Positions 17,753 to 20,117 of a DNA stretch of 20,117 nt are shown one piece after another. Source of the stretch: Sphacelaria rigidula (taxonomy: Eukaryota; Phaeophyceae; Sphacelariales); assembly GCA_964200075.2 (NCBI GenBank), contig CAXNAA020000567.1:1-20117 (forward strand). The letters run 5' to 3'. Positions within the stretch are counted from its first letter, which is position 1, and each line of letters starts with the position of its first letter. A program made the translations under genes and the position numbers. Below the pieces are notes generated by a model. The model was given only the letters and a program-made list of their open reading frames with translations. It was not told where the DNA came from and ran no database searches.

Positions 17753-19100
17753 TTTTTACGAGAGTGGCGCGTGCGGGGGGGAGGTTGAGGGGGGTGATAT
17801 TGTGACATCGGGTGTATTCTTTTCATGATTTGTTTTGTTGATTGTAAGTGATCGTGTGCATTTCGCTGTGGGGATTGTTCTGGAGGGGGTGGTGAAGTTA
17901 TATTTGTACCGTGACGTGTTCAATCTTTGTCGAGTATGATAGATACTAGCGAGTCCGCCTATGTAATCCAGGGTCAGATTAGGCCAAACTGTCTTTTCTA
18001 TTTTTGTTGCGCAGGACAGTACCGTACAATGACACGTTGCTCTCGAGCAGAGTCGAGAGGATTTTTACGCTACTTGAAGTGGTGTAGCACGCATTGTACT
18101 CAACGAACTCATGTGGTGGTTCATGTATGGGTGAGAGTAGTCTTCTGTGTGAGAGTCGCCCTCACGCCATGCCAGTTCGTTTCGATAAAAATGCTGACTG
18201 CTCAGCCGTGCTTTGTTGACCGTCGGGTCATGTGTGTGATATTCACGATATGTTTGTTGACTACGTTGTGCCACGTACACGTGAAGAATGTGTTCCCTTG
18301 CGCAGTGGATTGAAATTAGTGGAAGTCAGGCTAGTTTATTTTATTTACTTTTAGTTTCTCGGAAATCGGCCCGTATTTCGGAGAGAAGTATATAGATTTA
18401 TCGATGTTTGTCCCTTGTTCCTGAGTGCATGTGCAGCATGTGAGGTGTGCTTGATATGTTGCTGTTTCGGTATGCCAAAAATTGAGATCGCTCGACAGTA
18501 CCAAGATGCAACAGTGTTTTATCGTCGTTCGACCCTTGGACCGAGATGCGGGTAGTCCACCCAGATCGCATACTTTTTCGAAGTGGAATTGATGCCGATT
18601 CAGTAGTCGACATATCCTCGCGGTCAAGGGGATAGCAACAAAGCGTCCTGGACCGTTGGAAGCGAAGTGATGGTGGGGTGTGCATGTACTATGGTGTAAT
18701 GTTGATTCAGAACAAACTTGGGGAGGAGTGCACCTACATGTTACGGTCGCCGTAATCCTCAACTGTTTTGTAGCCATTTGCACACAGTACCCAGATTTGT
18801 GTTGGGGGTGGTGGGGTAGGTGGGCTCGGGTGGAGGATCGATGGATGAAGATCTTACTTGCTCCACTTTCTTGGTTGTCGTATGGTGTTTTATGCAGTTA
18901 TTGCGGCAGTTGGATAATACCAAGACAAACGAACATCGCCGAGGTCCGGCAACGAAATGTTTTAACGAAGTACAATGATGCTGAAAAAACGTAGCGCGGC
19001 GTCAATATACCTTGTGTACACGGGAGAGACTGCCGTCCTGATGCCAAAGGAACTTTGAGGCAGGCGACGATCACCTCTTGTTTATGTCAGCAAGAAGGGG
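17753..19100. other. Stretch without a supported gene
   Basis: Open frames occur on both strands (17927-18313 plus; 18331-18783 and 18398-18685 minus). They overlap in competing frames and show no motif or splice support. The plus strand is T/G-rich. Confidence 0.4.
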
Positions 19101-19656
19101 TCAGTCAGACGAGGTGTGGTCGCCAAGGGCGACCAGATCCTCGGGGGATGTTGGACCGTCTTCATCTTCGGCTCTCTGGTATCACCCCGTTGTCTGCTTT
19201 CGTTGGTATGACAGGGTCCGCGGCAATCTGGTCCTTCAGAACCGTTCCTACCTTCTCCCTGCTTGCGCTGGTTCCTCATATATGAGTGTTCTCAAGTCTC
19301 TGATATGTCACTGAACAATAGAGGTGTCTTCCACATGTGACCTCGAAACCCGAACCAGCAATCCTCGCGGCGTAGTGTCCGCGGGCAGCGCGGATGGGAG
19401 TAGTGTCGGCCCCACGTACACCTCGCCGCTGATATCATACTGCCGGCAAAGGTGACACATGAACACACGCGCGGTCGGGATCATTGGTGTAAGCTACAAC
19501 TGGCACATCAGATATAAGTCGCGGGTGGTCAAATCCGATCCAGTACCTGCACGTCGGCCATTCACGCGGACTAAGGATCGCGATACTTCGAGCAAGTATT
19601 CGTTTTTTTTCATTTTTTTCCACTGGATTAAGGCGTTCTATTATGGTGAAGACCAT
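19101..19656 (-). pseudogene. Decayed or spliced coding sequence, unknown family
   Basis: In minus-strand order the pieces are FDHPRLISDVPVVAYTNDPD (frame ending 19435), then MCHLCRQYDISGEVYVGPTL through PRGLLVRVSRSHVED (19308-19460). These are followed by VGTVLKDQIAADPVIPTKAD (19162-19275) and DGPTSPEDLVALGDHTSSD (stop 19101-19103). Each looks like coding sequence, but the frame changes between pieces and stops intervene. A pseudogene is the simplest reading; a multi-exon gene with short introns is the alternative. The protein is not recognised. Confidence 0.35.
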
Positions 19657-19675
19657 TTCTTCCCGAGAACGCCTT
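19630..19675. repeat. Perfect 10 bp inverted repeat
   Basis: AAGGCGTTCT (19630-19639) pairs with AGAACGCCTT (19666-19675) around a 26-base loop. Confidence 0.85.
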
Positions 19676-19716
19676 GACCTTCACCAATATGTTTTAATAT
19701 AGGCCCATTTTGTTCT

Positions 19717-19977
19717 TTATTCGGTACTCTTTTGTGGTCCTCCACACCAAAATTCATCGCCATCCCTAAATGCATCGATCGGGAGTGTCACAGAGATTTT
19801 ACTATTGGCGCTATCCCCCTCAGGTATAGGAATCACCTGACATGGGGTTTTATCAACGAGAAAATATAGGTTCAAACGTTTGAGCAGACGGGCACCTTGC
19901 TCTCGACTAGACGATTGATACGATATGCGGATCACGGCCCAACTCGTCTGTGTCGAGATATTGTTTTGAGAGCTCAA
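19717..19977 (-). CDS. Open minus-strand frame, possible exon
   Basis: About 86 codons without a proper ATG contain KRLNLYFLVDKTPCQVIPIP and then ISVTLPIDAFRDGDEFWCGG before TAA. It is in the same frame as the 19435-19656 piece, with stops between them. It may be an upstream part of the same broken or spliced gene. No family is recognised. Confidence 0.28.
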   Translation of the reverse strand: MSSQNNISTQTSWAVIRISYQSSSREQGARLLKRLNLYFLVDKTPCQVIPIPEGDSANSKISVTLPIDAFRDGDEFWCGGPQKSTE

Positions 19978-20117
19978 ATCCGTTTTCAGGCTTGCCCAGC
20001 TCGTACAGCAGTAGTGTCGGCGGTTGGGCTCGGGATTTAGTCAGTCATATATCCCGCAACGTTTACGGTTGACCGTGTCACGATATCCTCCGACCTACTC
20101 TAGCACGCCACTCAGGC

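Noticed and set aside
18331-18783. 150-codon minus-strand protein
   Set aside because: It competes with another open frame on the same strand and neither shows a motif or consistent coding character.

Overview
The window looks like nuclear DNA of a eukaryote with long introns. The clearest gene is split into seven exons with GT-AG introns of about 0.2 to 1.5 kb. It is surrounded by microsatellites, a tRNA-derived SINE-like element, minisatellites, diverged dispersed repeats and decayed coding fragments, and a run of 10 N marks a draft assembly. The long introns, roughly even base composition and a secreted protein ending in a CBM1 cellulose-binding module suggest a brown-alga-like stramenopile. 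That is inference; no ribosomal or organellar marker is present to confirm it.

Layout: positions 1-2700 hold a C/CCT low-complexity tract, minus-strand decayed coding pieces (about 478-790 and 1148-1330) and a gap at 1417-1426. Positions 2700-8440 are repeat-rich: two copies of a ~200 bp dispersed repeat (2732-2904, 7335-7544), a SINE-like element (4524-4726), a tandemly duplicated ~210 bp unit with a CA expansion (4771-5213), a polypurine tract, and a degenerate ~44 bp minisatellite built on GTCGAC motifs (about 6272-7190). A possible 3'-terminal exon of an unknown gene lies at 8443-8630. Positions 8631-11862 hold only weak open frames.

The main gene runs from 11863 to 17023 on the plus strand. 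I reconstructed seven exons whose phases agree at all six junctions, giving a 414-residue protein. It has a signal peptide, a predicted mature N-terminal histidine, a catalytic domain resembling AA15/AA10-type lytic polysaccharide monooxygenases (LPMOs), an acidic Pro/Glu-rich linker, and a C-terminal six-cysteine CBM1. The likely role is a secreted, copper-dependent oxidative enzyme held on cellulose or a similar wall polysaccharide.

Downstream, 17024-19100 holds a G-rich tract and an 81 bp tandem duplication. Positions 19101-19977 hold minus-strand coding-like pieces in several frames, probably a pseudogene or an unrecognised spliced gene. Apart from the LPMO-like gene nothing suggests genes acting together; most of the rest looks like repeat and fossil DNA.
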